Positions 16,905 through 26,207 of a DNA stretch of 64,000 nt are shown in pieces. Position 1 is the stretch's first letter; every line of letters begins with the position of its first letter. The stretch comes from JANRLF01 sp033762815. Its GTDB lineage: Bacteria > Bacteroidota > Bacteroidia > Chitinophagales > CAIOSU01. The notes below the pieces were generated by a model. It was not told where the DNA came from and did no database searches. It saw only the letters and a list, made by a program, of their open reading frames with translations. The DNA is taken from contig JANRLF010000008.1 in NCBI GenBank assembly GCA_033762815.1, forward strand, positions 372,001-436,000, in the 5' to 3' direction. A program made the translations under genes and the position numbers.

Positions 16905-18242
16905 TTAAGCAGACTTTATACTGGTAGAGGTTTGTAGATGATCGATTGGTTGCTCATCAACGGTTTTTTTCCTTACGAAGGGCCTGATAATAAGCCTTAC
17001 ACCCTTGTCATAGTTAAAGTAGCTCCACATCCAGTTGATGAAGACTACTACCCGGTTACGAAAACCTACCAAAGCCATCAAATGCACCAGCATCCACAGG
17101 TACCAAGCAATGATACCTTGAGTTTTCCACCAAGGCAGTTCCGCCACAGCCTTATGCCTTCCTACAGTGGCCATTGTTCCCAAGTCCTTATATTTAAAGG
17201 GTTTCAATGCTTTACCCCTTCTCAGGTTTAGGAGGTTTTCCCCCAGCAATTTACCTTGTTGCAAAGCTACTTGGGCCAACATAGGGTGGCCTTTAGGCAA
17301 TTCGGTGGTAAGCATGGCCGCAACATCGCCAATGGCGAAGATGTTATCATATCCTTCAACCTGGTTGAATTCATTCACCTTAACACGTTTGCCCCTTATT
17401 ATTGCCTCTGGCTTCAAACCCTCTATAGGAGCACCTTCCACACCAGCAGTCCATATTATGCTGTGGGAATAGAAAGCCCCTCCTTTATCAGTAGCTACCA
17501 CGTTGTTTTGGATACCAGTTACCATAGTGGAAGTATACACATTTACGCCCAAGTCTTTCAAAAACTCCAAGGATTTTGAGGACGACACCTCTGACATTGC
17601 CCCTAATAGTTTTGGGCCGGCTTCTATTAAATGGATTTGCATCCGGCGTAAGTCCAAATCTGGGTAGTCTCGCGGCAATACTTCTTTCTTCAGTTCTGCC
17701 AATGCACCTGCCAATTCAACACCGGTAGGCCCACCGCCTATCACTACAAAATTCATTAAGCTATCCCTTTCACCAACTTCGGTAGCCGTGAGCGCCTTTT
17801 CAAAATTCTGCAGAACCAAGCTTCTCAGATTGAGTGCCTCTGGGATTGATTTCATAGGAAGGCTTTCATTGGCAATATCTTGCTTCCCGAAATAATTGGT
17901 TTCTGAACCGGTGGCAATAACCAAGTAATCATAATTTAGATATCCAATAGGAGTTTCCAAACGCTTCCTTTCCGTATCTACACGTTCCACCTTTGCCATG
18001 CGAAAGTAAAACTGGTTATAGTGCTTGAATACTTTTCTAATAGGGAAAGCAATGGAATCAGGCTCCAAACCAGCAGTTGCGACTTGATACAGCAGCGGCT
18101 GAAAAGTATGGTAATTGTGCTTATCTACCAACACTACCTGAAAATCTTTATTCTTAAGGCTTTTGGCCAATTGCAAGCCACCAAAACCGCCCCCCACAAT
18201 TACTACTCTGGGTTGGCTCACTTCAGGAATATTCATTTTCAT
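16905..18242 (-). CDS. ndh: Type II NADH:quinone oxidoreductase
   Basis: This 445-residue flavoprotein oxidises NADH and reduces quinone without pumping protons. The FAD motif VVIVGGGFGGLQLAKSL lies near residue 13, and the NAD motif VVIGGGPTGVELAGALAEL near residue 166. FAIGDVAAM (about 305) is the third FAD-contact motif. The C-terminal part has the hydrophobic/amphipathic segment (WYLWMLVHLMALVGF) that anchors NDH-2 to the membrane. A good -7 box lies upstream at 18264-18271. Confidence 0.92.
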   Translation of the reverse strand: MKMNIPEVSQPRVVIVGGGFGGLQLAKSLKNKDFQVVLVDKHNYHTFQPLLYQVATAGLEPDSIAFPIRKVFKHYNQFYFRMAKVERVDTERKRLETPIGYLNYDYLVIATGSETNYFGKQDIANESLPMKSIPEALNLRSLVLQNFEKALTATEVGERDSLMNFVVIGGGPTGVELAGALAELKKEVLPRDYPDLDLRRMQIHLIEAGPKLLGAMSEVSSSKSLEFLKDLGVNVYTSTMVTGIQNNVVATDKGGAFYSHSIIWTAGVEGAPIEGLKPEAIIRGKRVKVNEFNQVEGYDNIFAIGDVAAMLTTELPKGHPMLAQVALQQGKLLGENLLNLRRGKALKPFKYKDLGTMATVGRHKAVAELPWWKTQGIIAWYLWMLVHLMALVGFRNRVVVFINWMWSYFNYDKGVRLIIRPFVRKKTVDEQPIDHLQTSTSIKSA

Positions 18243-18263
18243 GGAACAGGATATAAGTTATTG

Positions 18264-18271
18264 CAAAATTA
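18264..18271 (-). promoter_or_regulatory. Putative -7 box of ndh
   Basis: The minus strand reads TAATTTTG followed by C, an exact TAnnTTTG box 21 bp upstream of the ndh ATG at 18242. The site sits in a TTGC...GCAA inverted repeat (18261-18276). Confidence 0.5.
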
Positions 18272-18380
18272 CGCAATGATTGTACCATCTTGACCTTAAA
18301 CAGAAGACAATGATAATTATCGCAGTAAAGGAAAAAATTTAAATATTGCCTTGAGTGTGCGATTTTTTTAAAGAAAAATT

Positions 18381-18388
18381 TACCTTAG
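18381..18388 (+). promoter_or_regulatory. Possible -7 box of the giant adhesin gene
   Basis: TACCTTAG followed by C differs by one base from TAnnTTTG. It is 60 bp upstream of the ATG at 18449 and follows an A/T-rich tract. The related sequence TATCTTAGC precedes the M1 peptidase gene. Confidence 0.3.
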
Positions 18389-18448
18389 CAAGGCATTCTT
18401 GAATTTTTCCGTCGAAATTATAAGGTAACAGTCCATAAAAAATTGGAT

Positions 18449-21400
18449 ATGGCAAATAGACAAAAACCACATTTGATTGTTTTAATATTATTATCCCTTT
18501 TTAGCCCCTCGGTTTTATGGGCACAGTGTGGGAATGACAATGTCCAATCCGCAGCGGTCAGTTCCATACCCTGCGGTACGTTTGACCAAGTAGCCATAGG
18601 GCCCGGTACATATGCCACATTTCCGGTGGTTGCGGGCGCTACCTATGAGTTCAATGCATGTGGCTCTTACAACAATAATAACAGTTTGGATACTAGGCTT
18701 ACTGGTTTTAACGGAGCCAGTTCTACCGTAGAGTTCTTTAATGATGATGTAGGCCCAGGAGGTATTACAGGCTGTACCAATTGTACCACCACACCATGTA
18801 CTGCTCCTAACAGCAATGCATTAGATGCAGGCCTTACCTGGACCAGCACCTTCAATGGCACGCTAAGGGTATTGATGGATAGATATCTTTTTGGCGGCCC
18901 TAACTCATGCGACCCTTGTTCCGGTGGTGCAGGTGGTACGGATTGTACCGCTTTCGGTTCTGCAGTATTGAATTATCGCCAAGTAAACAACCTGAGCATC
19001 ACTTCATCAAATGCTGATATCTGTGCAGGCCTTACCCGTACTTTGACAGCTTCTCCCGCTGGTGGTACTTTTAGTGGTACCGGCGTTAGTGGTACCACTT
19101 TTACTGCACCGGCAACTGCAGGGGTATATACCATTACCTATACCTTGGGTTCGTGTTCTGCCACCCAAAACATCACCGTGTTTTCCAATTCAGTGGCACC
19201 TACTTCTCTCACTGCTAGCCAAACCACTATATGTGTTGGGCCTAGTGTCACTTTAACTGCCAATGGTAGCTCTTTGGGCTCAGGGGCAAAATATTATTGG
19301 TACACCAATGGCTCCTGCACAGGGGTACCTTTTGATTCTACCTTAGTAAACACCCTTACGGTAACACCTTCTGCAACCACCACTTATTCCGTTCATGCTA
19401 GGGGAACGTGTAATACGACCGCATGCCAGTCTGTAACCGTCAATGTTCGGACATTCTCCACTGACCCAACGGGTATCAGTGCTACCCAAGATAACTTCTG
19501 TCCAGGTACGGCTACCTCCTTGTCTGTTTTGGGCGGAAGTCTTGGCACAGGTGCAAAATGGTTTTGGTATTCCGGTGCGGCTTGTTGTGGTTCGCCAATC
19601 GATTCAGGAAGTACCATTACGGTATCCCCTTCTGTTACCACTACTTACTATGTGCGTGCCATAGGGCCCTGCAATACCACCAATATTGTACAAAGAACAA
19701 TCACCGTTAAAACAGTATCAGTAGAACCATCCAGCATTTTGAGCAGCAATGGTACTTTGTTCTGCAGCGGTGGGGCAAGCACCACTTTATCAGTTAATGG
19801 GGGTACGCTAGGTACCAACGCAACCTGGAGATGGTATAGCGGAAGCTGTGGAGGTTCATTGGTAGGCTCTGGCCCGTCAATAGGTGTCAATCCTTCTTCC
19901 ACTACTACCTATTTCGTAAGAGGTGAGGGCGATTGTGGCAATAGCAACTGTACTTCCATTACCATCAGCGTCAGCTCAGGTTTATCTGTTTCTATTAGTG
20001 CTACTACCAATCCTACTTGTTTTGGGTTCAACAATGGCTCCGCAACTGCCACGGCAAGCAACGGATTGCCACCATATGCGTATAGCTGGTCGCCTAGTGG
20101 AGGTGTCAATGCTACTGCAAACAGTTTATCAGCAGGCAGTTATACCGTGTTAGTAACCGATGCGGCAGGTTGTACTGCTACAGCCAGTACTACTATTAGC
20201 CAACCAAGCCAAGTAGTGATAAGTAATGTGGTAAAAACAGATGCCGCATGTTCTGGTACCTCTACCGGTACCATTACCATCACGGCCTCAGGGGGTACTG
20301 GCAGCTTGCAATATTCTATTGACAACGGCACCAATTACCAATCAAGCAATACCTTTAGTGGTTTGGCTGTGGGCAGCTATAATATAGTGGTGAAAGATGC
20401 CAATAACTGTACGGCTACTTATGGTTCTAACCCTGTAGTGGTTGGTCAACCAACACCACTTAATCTGTTAGTGGCTAATACCACTAACCCAAGCTGTTCA
20501 GGGGTAAATAATGGTGCTATTACCCTAACTACTTCTGGCGGCTCAAGCCCTTACCAATACTCCCTCAATGGAAGCCCATTACAGCCTGGTGCTACCTTTA
20601 GCAATTTATCTGCAGGAAGTTATACCGTAATTGTACAAGATGCCAATAGCTGTACTGATACGGTTTCGGCTAGCCTAAGCAATGTAGGCGGCGTGAATAT
20701 AGCGTTGGATTCTAGTTTCGATATTAGTTGTTTTGGTACCAATGACGGTGAAATTTATGTAAGCGGCAGTTCAGGTACCGCTCCCTACACTTACACCATT
20801 AATGGTACCAGTTACCAACCAAGTGGTGCGTTTTCTGGCCTACAAGCTGGTATTTATACGGTGATTGTAAGGGATGCTGCTGGCTGTACCAATTCTGTTA
20901 ATGATACCATCACCCAACCCGCCTTATTAACGGTTACGGTGGATAGCGTTGTGGATGTGCTTTGTGCTGGTAGTAATTCGGGCGGTGTATATATCAGTGT
21001 AAGTGGTGGAACCCAAGGGAACTTCGGTGGTGGCACCACTTTTCAGGCGTTCTCGCCAAGCCAACTAAGCGGAACCTCAATGACGGGCCCTTCTTGGAAT
21101 GCCCTGAGCGGCGGTGCTTTATCAGGACGATTGTTTGCTGATGGCACCTGTTGTTCAGGTGTTAACACAAGCGGGCCTACTGATACTTTAGCATTCACAG
21201 TATCCGTTTCTGGTAGCTATACCATTACCAATACCTATACAGGTTGGGACGGATATATACACTTGTTTAGTGCGCCATTGAACCTAAATACAACAAGCCC
21301 TTCTGTATTTATTGCTGGTAATGATGATTGCCCAGGATTAGCAAACTCCTGCGTAACTGCCAATCTTACAGCTGGTACTACTTATTACTTATTTACTTCA

Positions 21401-24400
21401 GGTTTCGGCAATAGCGATAACGGTCCATGGACTACTGCCATTGTAGGGCCTGGTCAGGCTGGCCAAACTGTTCCTACAGGAGGGCAACCTTACCAGTTCA
21501 GTTGGTCAAACACCACTAGCAATGAGGATAATACCGGCCTAGGTGCTGGAACATACACCGTAACGGTGACAGATGCAAATGGCTGTACGGCAACTGCTAC
21601 AGCCACCGTTGATGCCCCGCCTGTGTTGAGCGTGAACCTAGCCAATGCTTCACAGGTAAGCTGCAACGGAGGAAATGATGGCGAATTGGATGTGACGGTT
21701 ACCGGTGGCGTACCTCCATATACATTTAACTGGTCAAACTCGGTTACCACCGAAGACAATATTAACCTTACTGCAGGGACTTATAATTTGACCGTGACTG
21801 ATGATAATGGCTGCTCCATAACAGCATCTTATACCGTAACCCAACCCGCCGCCTTGGTTGTGACAGGTGCTGTTACCAATCTTACCTGCAGCACTACGCC
21901 TTCAGGTGCTATAGATTTAACCGTTACTGGTGGCACGGCACCATACACCTATCAATGGTCTAACTTTGCTACCACCCAAGATATTTCCAACCTTGCCGCT
22001 GGTACTTATTCCGTAATAGTTAGGGATGCAAGGGGATGCTCCTCATCGCAAACTTTTACTATCACTAGTAATGCTGCGCTTACTGCAAGCATAGATACTA
22101 TTGTGAATATTCTTTGTAACGGTGATACCACTGGCTCAGTGGATGTCATTGTTACTGGTGGCCAGTTAGGTTTCAGCGCATTCCCTTCCAACCAAGTAAG
22201 CGGTACCGCATTGACTGGCCCTAGCTGGAACGCCTTGTCAGGTGGGGTTTTGACAGGTCGTCTTTTTGCGGATGGAACCTGTTGTTCAGGTGTTAACACA
22301 AGCGGGCCTACTGATACTTTAGCATTTACAGTATCCGTTTCAGGTAGCTATACCATCACCAATACCTATACAGGCTGGGACGGATATATACACTTGTTTA
22401 GTGCGCCATTGAACCTAAATACAACAAGCCCTTCTGTATTTATTGCTGGTAATGATGATTGCCCAGGATTAGCAAACTCCTGCGTTACGGCTAATCTTAC
22501 AGCTGGTACTACTTATTACTTATTTACTTCGGGTTTCGGCAATAGCGATAACGGTCCATGGACTACTGCCTTTGCAGGTCCTGGACAAGCAGGCATCCAG
22601 TCCACTGGAGGCTATACTTACCAATGGTCAAATGGTGATACTACCCAAGATTTGACCAACGTAGGTGCGGGTACTTATACTTTAACCGTGAGTGACGGGG
22701 CTGGTTGCCAAGATACCTTGACGGTAACAATAACCGAACCTACCGCTATTAGCTTAAGCGCTCAAAGCAGCAATGTTAGCTGTAATGGCGGCAATAATGG
22801 AAGCATTGACCTAACCGTAACTGGCGGTGTATCGCCTTATACTTATGCTTGGACAGGTGGTGCCACTACGCAGGATTTGAGCAACCTTACCGCTGGCACA
22901 TATAGCGTAACGGTTACTGATGCCAATAGCTGTACCGATACCTTATCGGTCACCGTTACACAACCGTCTCCAATTGTGGTAGCAGCTAACGTAGATAGTA
23001 TCGATTGCAATGGCGGTACCAACGGCAGCATTGCCCTTTCAGTTTCAGGCGGTACTCCTTCCTATACATTTGCTTGGAGCAATGGAGCGGCAACAGCCAC
23101 TATTTCCAATCTAGGAGCGGGTACTTATACCGTTACTATCACTGATGCGAACGGCTGTACGCTGGTAAACAGTTACACTTTATCGCAACCAAGTGCTTTG
23201 CAAGTTTCATTAAATCCGGTTCCAGTGGCCTGTAATGGAGCATCTACGGGTAGCGTGAGTTCTGCTGTAACGGGTGGAACCTCTCCATATACATATTTAT
23301 GGTCAAACTTTGCTACTACACCAGCTATTAGCGGGGTACCAGCCGGTAGCTATACGCTGATAGTTACCGATGCCAATGGATGCAGTGCTTCAGCTTCTAC
23401 CACGGTAACCCAATCTCCAGCCATTGTTTTGACGGAAACTATTACCAATATTCTTTGTAATGGGGGCACCAATGGCTCTATAGAAGTAACTGCAACTGGA
23501 GGTAACGGGCCATTCACTTTCTCTTGGTCAACTGGTTTAGTGAACAATGGCGTTACTACGTCCACCATAACAGGTTTGGGTGCGGGAACGTATGGATTGA
23601 CAGTAACTGACGCAACGGGCTGCACGGCCTCAGAAACCTATATATTGACCGAACCAGCCCCACTAACGCTTAGTGCTACCGCTACTGATGTTACCTGCAA
23701 CGGTGCTGCAAATGGCAGTATCGACTTGACAGTAACCGGCGGCACCGCCCCATACAGCTATTCATGGACTGGCGGAAGCACCAACCAAGACTTGAACAAC
23801 TTGGCAGGTGGTAGCTATACGGTAAACGTAACCGATGATAATGGCTGTATCGCCTCATTGACTGTAGTAATCGATGAGCCGGCAGCTATCGACATTCAGG
23901 GTAGTGTAATAGATGTTACCTGCGCCGGTAACAGCAATGGTGCGGTATTCTTAACGGTATCAGGTGGGGTTACTCCTTACACATTTAACTGGAACAATGG
24001 TGCCACCACACAAAACTTAGTAAACATTGCTGGTGGTACTTACGCCGTTACCGTAACTGATAACAACGGCTGTACCGATACGGCATCCTTCGTGGTAAGC
24101 GAACCTTTAGCCTTGACTACTGCTATCACAAAAACAGATGTGGCTTGCTTTGGTGCTACTACAGGTATTGCTGACTTGACCGTATCGGGTGGCACTGCTC
24201 CATACAACTATTTGTGGTCCAACTTTGCCACCTCTGAAGACCTAAACGGTGTAGCTGCTGGCACGTATACGGTAGTGGTAACCGATAACAATGGCTGCCG
24301 TGTGGTAGATACCGTTACCATCAACCAAAACACAGCATTGGCAATCACTGCCACCTTGGTAGATGTAAGCTGTTTCGGTGAAGATGATGGCAGCATAGAT

Positions 24401-26188
24401 GTGGCCGTTACAGGTGGTGTTGCCCCTTATACCTTTGCTTGGTCAGGTGGCCAAACTACTGACTCGATTGGTGGATTAGCGGCTGGCACCTATGATGTAA
24501 CAGTAACAGACGATGCTGGATGTACCCTTGTAGCGACTTATACTGTTGCTCAACCAGATGCTTTGGTGTTGGATGCTCTCGTTACGAATGTTAGTTGCAA
24601 CGGTTTAAGCAACGGTGCAATTGATGTAACTGTTACCGGTGGTACTGCTCCTTATACCTATAACTGGGCTGATGGCAGTACTAGTGCTGATAGAAACGGC
24701 TTGGCAGCAGGACAATACGATTTGACCCTAACTGACGATAATGGCTGTACCGCAACAGGTACTTATACCGTTACTGAACCTGATTCATTGGTGCTGGTCA
24801 TTGGCGGCACAGCGGTTAGTTGTAATGGATTTGCTGATGGCTCTGCGGGAGTAACCGTTACGGGTGGAACACCGCCTTATACCTATTTCTGGAGCAATTT
24901 CCGCTTTACCCCAAGCGTAACTGGATTGGTTGCTGGAGAATACTTTGTAAGCGTAAGCGATGCCAACGGATGTACAGGCCTTGACAGCATTACCATATCA
25001 CAACCTAACCCACTGACCGTAACAGGTACCCCTAAAGGTGCTGGTTGCGGCAACGATGCCCAAGGAATTGTAGATATTGAAGCCAATGGTGGAACACCTC
25101 CGTACAACTACATCTGGTCAACCAACGATACCACGGAAGATATAACCAACCTGCCCGCTGGTACCTACAGTGTTACTGTTTCCGATGCCAATGATTGCTC
25201 GGTAACGTTTACGGCAGTAGTTGAGTCATTGCCAAAACCTGTAGCTGGATTTACTTGGGATTTGGCCTGCGAACTGCAAGATGTGCAGTTTGTGAACACC
25301 TCTACCATTTCCTCTGGCACTTTGACCTATCAATGGAGCTTTGGCGATAATGATAGTTCAACTCTGTTTGAGCCGACCCATATTTATCAAGATGCGGGCA
25401 CTTATTTGGTAGAATTGGTTGCCATCTCTGACCAAAATTGTTTCGATACGGTATCGGCTGTGGTTCAAGTGAGTGCCTTGCCTGACCCAACCATTACCGC
25501 CAACGGCATCAGCGACAGTGTTTGTGTAGGCGATAGCGTTACCTTAAGTGCTCCTGATGCATCAGTGGTGTACGAATGGTCAACTGGCGAAACTGCACAA
25601 ACGGTTTGGGTAAATCAATCAGGTGACTACTCGGTAACGGTAACTAATGCTTCAGGATGTGCTTTAGCAGATACCATCTACGTCAACATTTTTGAGGAAG
25701 CCGATATCACCGTCACCGCTGATACCAGCATCAGCTTGGGTTATAGCATTCAACTTGAAGCAACTGGTGGCGTGAGTTACTTATGGGAACCAGCAACAGG
25801 GTTAAGCAGCACTACGGTGGCAAACCCAATAGCAACACCATTAACCACCACCACTTATACTGTGATAGTTTCAGCAGGGGAAGGATGTACCAGTCGCCGC
25901 AATGTGACCATCACCGTGAACGAAGACTTTGTGATAGAAGCACCGAATGTGTTCTCTCCAAATGGCGACGGAATACATGATTATTGGGTAATTACCAATA
26001 TCACCACCTACCCGGTATGTGAGGTATTTGTTTTCAACCGCTGGGGTACTGAAGTATATTCGGCGCAAGACTATCAAAACAACTGGGATGGTACCAACGA
26101 CGGTGAAGCATTGCCTGATGGTACTTATTACTACATCATCAACTGTAGCGGAAAGGTTTACAAAGGTGCTGTAACAATTCTTCGATAA
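18449..26188 (+). CDS. Giant SprB-repeat surface adhesin with T9SS type B sorting domain
   Basis: This 2579-residue protein starts at ATG 18449 (the longer frame begins with TTG), with a signal peptide to about residue 25. A Cys-rich N-terminal domain is followed by three Ig-like repeats (for example WFWYSGAACCG). About nineteen SprB repeats follow from residue 512 to about 2260, each with CxGxxxGxxxxxxxGGxxPYxYxWS and AGxYxVxVTDxxGC. Repeats five and eight are interrupted by a shared inserted domain. A PKD domain (YQWSFGDND) and more Ig-like modules come next. The end (NVFSPNGDGIHDYW...YNWDGT-like, GTYYYII) is the gliding-associated type B sorting domain. The likely role is adhesion or gliding, as for SprB; this is inferred. 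Confidence 0.93.
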   Translation: MANRQKPHLIVLILLSLFSPSVLWAQCGNDNVQSAAVSSIPCGTFDQVAIGPGTYATFPVVAGATYEFNACGSYNNNNSLDTRLTGFNGASSTVEFFNDDVGPGGITGCTNCTTTPCTAPNSNALDAGLTWTSTFNGTLRVLMDRYLFGGPNSCDPCSGGAGGTDCTAFGSAVLNYRQVNNLSITSSNADICAGLTRTLTASPAGGTFSGTGVSGTTFTAPATAGVYTITYTLGSCSATQNITVFSNSVAPTSLTASQTTICVGPSVTLTANGSSLGSGAKYYWYTNGSCTGVPFDSTLVNTLTVTPSATTTYSVHARGTCNTTACQSVTVNVRTFSTDPTGISATQDNFCPGTATSLSVLGGSLGTGAKWFWYSGAACCGSPIDSGSTITVSPSVTTTYYVRAIGPCNTTNIVQRTITVKTVSVEPSSILSSNGTLFCSGGASTTLSVNGGTLGTNATWRWYSGSCGGSLVGSGPSIGVNPSSTTTYFVRGEGDCGNSNCTSITISVSSGLSVSISATTNPTCFGFNNGSATATASNGLPPYAYSWSPSGGVNATANSLSAGSYTVLVTDAAGCTATASTTISQPSQVVISNVVKTDAACSGTSTGTITITASGGTGSLQYSIDNGTNYQSSNTFSGLAVGSYNIVVKDANNCTATYGSNPVVVGQPTPLNLLVANTTNPSCSGVNNGAITLTTSGGSSPYQYSLNGSPLQPGATFSNLSAGSYTVIVQDANSCTDTVSASLSNVGGVNIALDSSFDISCFGTNDGEIYVSGSSGTAPYTYTINGTSYQPSGAFSGLQAGIYTVIVRDAAGCTNSVNDTITQPALLTVTVDSVVDVLCAGSNSGGVYISVSGGTQGNFGGGTTFQAFSPSQLSGTSMTGPSWNALSGGALSGRLFADGTCCSGVNTSGPTDTLAFTVSVSGSYTITNTYTGWDGYIHLFSAPLNLNTTSPSVFIAGNDDCPGLANSCVTANLTAGTTYYLFTSGFGNSDNGPWTTAIVGPGQAGQTVPTGGQPYQFSWSNTTSNEDNTGLGAGTYTVTVTDANGCTATATATVDAPPVLSVNLANASQVSCNGGNDGELDVTVTGGVPPYTFNWSNSVTTEDNINLTAGTYNLTVTDDNGCSITASYTVTQPAALVVTGAVTNLTCSTTPSGAIDLTVTGGTAPYTYQWSNFATTQDISNLAAGTYSVIVRDARGCSSSQTFTITSNAALTASIDTIVNILCNGDTTGSVDVIVTGGQLGFSAFPSNQVSGTALTGPSWNALSGGVLTGRLFADGTCCSGVNTSGPTDTLAFTVSVSGSYTITNTYTGWDGYIHLFSAPLNLNTTSPSVFIAGNDDCPGLANSCVTANLTAGTTYYLFTSGFGNSDNGPWTTAFAGPGQAGIQSTGGYTYQWSNGDTTQDLTNVGAGTYTLTVSDGAGCQDTLTVTITEPTAISLSAQSSNVSCNGGNNGSIDLTVTGGVSPYTYAWTGGATTQDLSNLTAGTYSVTVTDANSCTDTLSVTVTQPSPIVVAANVDSIDCNGGTNGSIALSVSGGTPSYTFAWSNGAATATISNLGAGTYTVTITDANGCTLVNSYTLSQPSALQVSLNPVPVACNGASTGSVSSAVTGGTSPYTYLWSNFATTPAISGVPAGSYTLIVTDANGCSASASTTVTQSPAIVLTETITNILCNGGTNGSIEVTATGGNGPFTFSWSTGLVNNGVTTSTITGLGAGTYGLTVTDATGCTASETYILTEPAPLTLSATATDVTCNGAANGSIDLTVTGGTAPYSYSWTGGSTNQDLNNLAGGSYTVNVTDDNGCIASLTVVIDEPAAIDIQGSVIDVTCAGNSNGAVFLTVSGGVTPYTFNWNNGATTQNLVNIAGGTYAVTVTDNNGCTDTASFVVSEPLALTTAITKTDVACFGATTGIADLTVSGGTAPYNYLWSNFATSEDLNGVAAGTYTVVVTDNNGCRVVDTVTINQNTALAITATLVDVSCFGEDDGSIDVAVTGGVAPYTFAWSGGQTTDSIGGLAAGTYDVTVTDDAGCTLVATYTVAQPDALVLDALVTNVSCNGLSNGAIDVTVTGGTAPYTYNWADGSTSADRNGLAAGQYDLTLTDDNGCTATGTYTVTEPDSLVLVIGGTAVSCNGFADGSAGVTVTGGTPPYTYFWSNFRFTPSVTGLVAGEYFVSVSDANGCTGLDSITISQPNPLTVTGTPKGAGCGNDAQGIVDIEANGGTPPYNYIWSTNDTTEDITNLPAGTYSVTVSDANDCSVTFTAVVESLPKPVAGFTWDLACELQDVQFVNTSTISSGTLTYQWSFGDNDSSTLFEPTHIYQDAGTYLVELVAISDQNCFDTVSAVVQVSALPDPTITANGISDSVCVGDSVTLSAPDASVVYEWSTGETAQTVWVNQSGDYSVTVTNASGCALADTIYVNIFEEADITVTADTSISLGYSIQLEATGGVSYLWEPATGLSSTTVANPIATPLTTTTYTVIVSAGEGCTSRRNVTITVNEDFVIEAPNVFSPNGDGIHDYWVITNITTYPVCEVFVFNRWGTEVYSAQDYQNNWDGTNDGEALPDGTYYYIINCSGKVYKGAVTILR
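21146..21439 (+). repeat. Intragenic 294-bp direct repeat, copy 1
   Basis: This segment encodes residues 900-997 of the adhesin. It aligns without gaps to 22277-22570, 1131 bp downstream. By eye I count eight mismatches, all silent, so the 98 encoded residues are identical (TCCSGVNTSG...GPWTTA). The two copies are the core of a domain inserted into two SprB repeats. Confidence 0.9.
22277..22570 (+). repeat. Intragenic 294-bp direct repeat, copy 2
   Basis: This is the second copy of the inserted-domain core (residues 1277-1374). Upstream flanking codons still encode a similar protein (TGPSWNALSGG) but differ at many more bases than the core. Confidence 0.9.
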
Positions 26189-26207
26189 ACGATAAGCAAA
26201 AGACGAT

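Noticed and set aside
21146..22570. Insertion sequence or transposon from the two 294-bp direct copies
   Set aside because: Both copies are in frame inside one coding gene, have no inverted ends or transposase, and the reading frame is intact; gene conversion or domain duplication explains them.
20854..25107. Many 60-97 codon minus-strand frames along the adhesin gene
   Set aside because: Their translations repeat with the SprB period (for example VTVTxYVPA-like strings) because they are reverse readings of the repeats.
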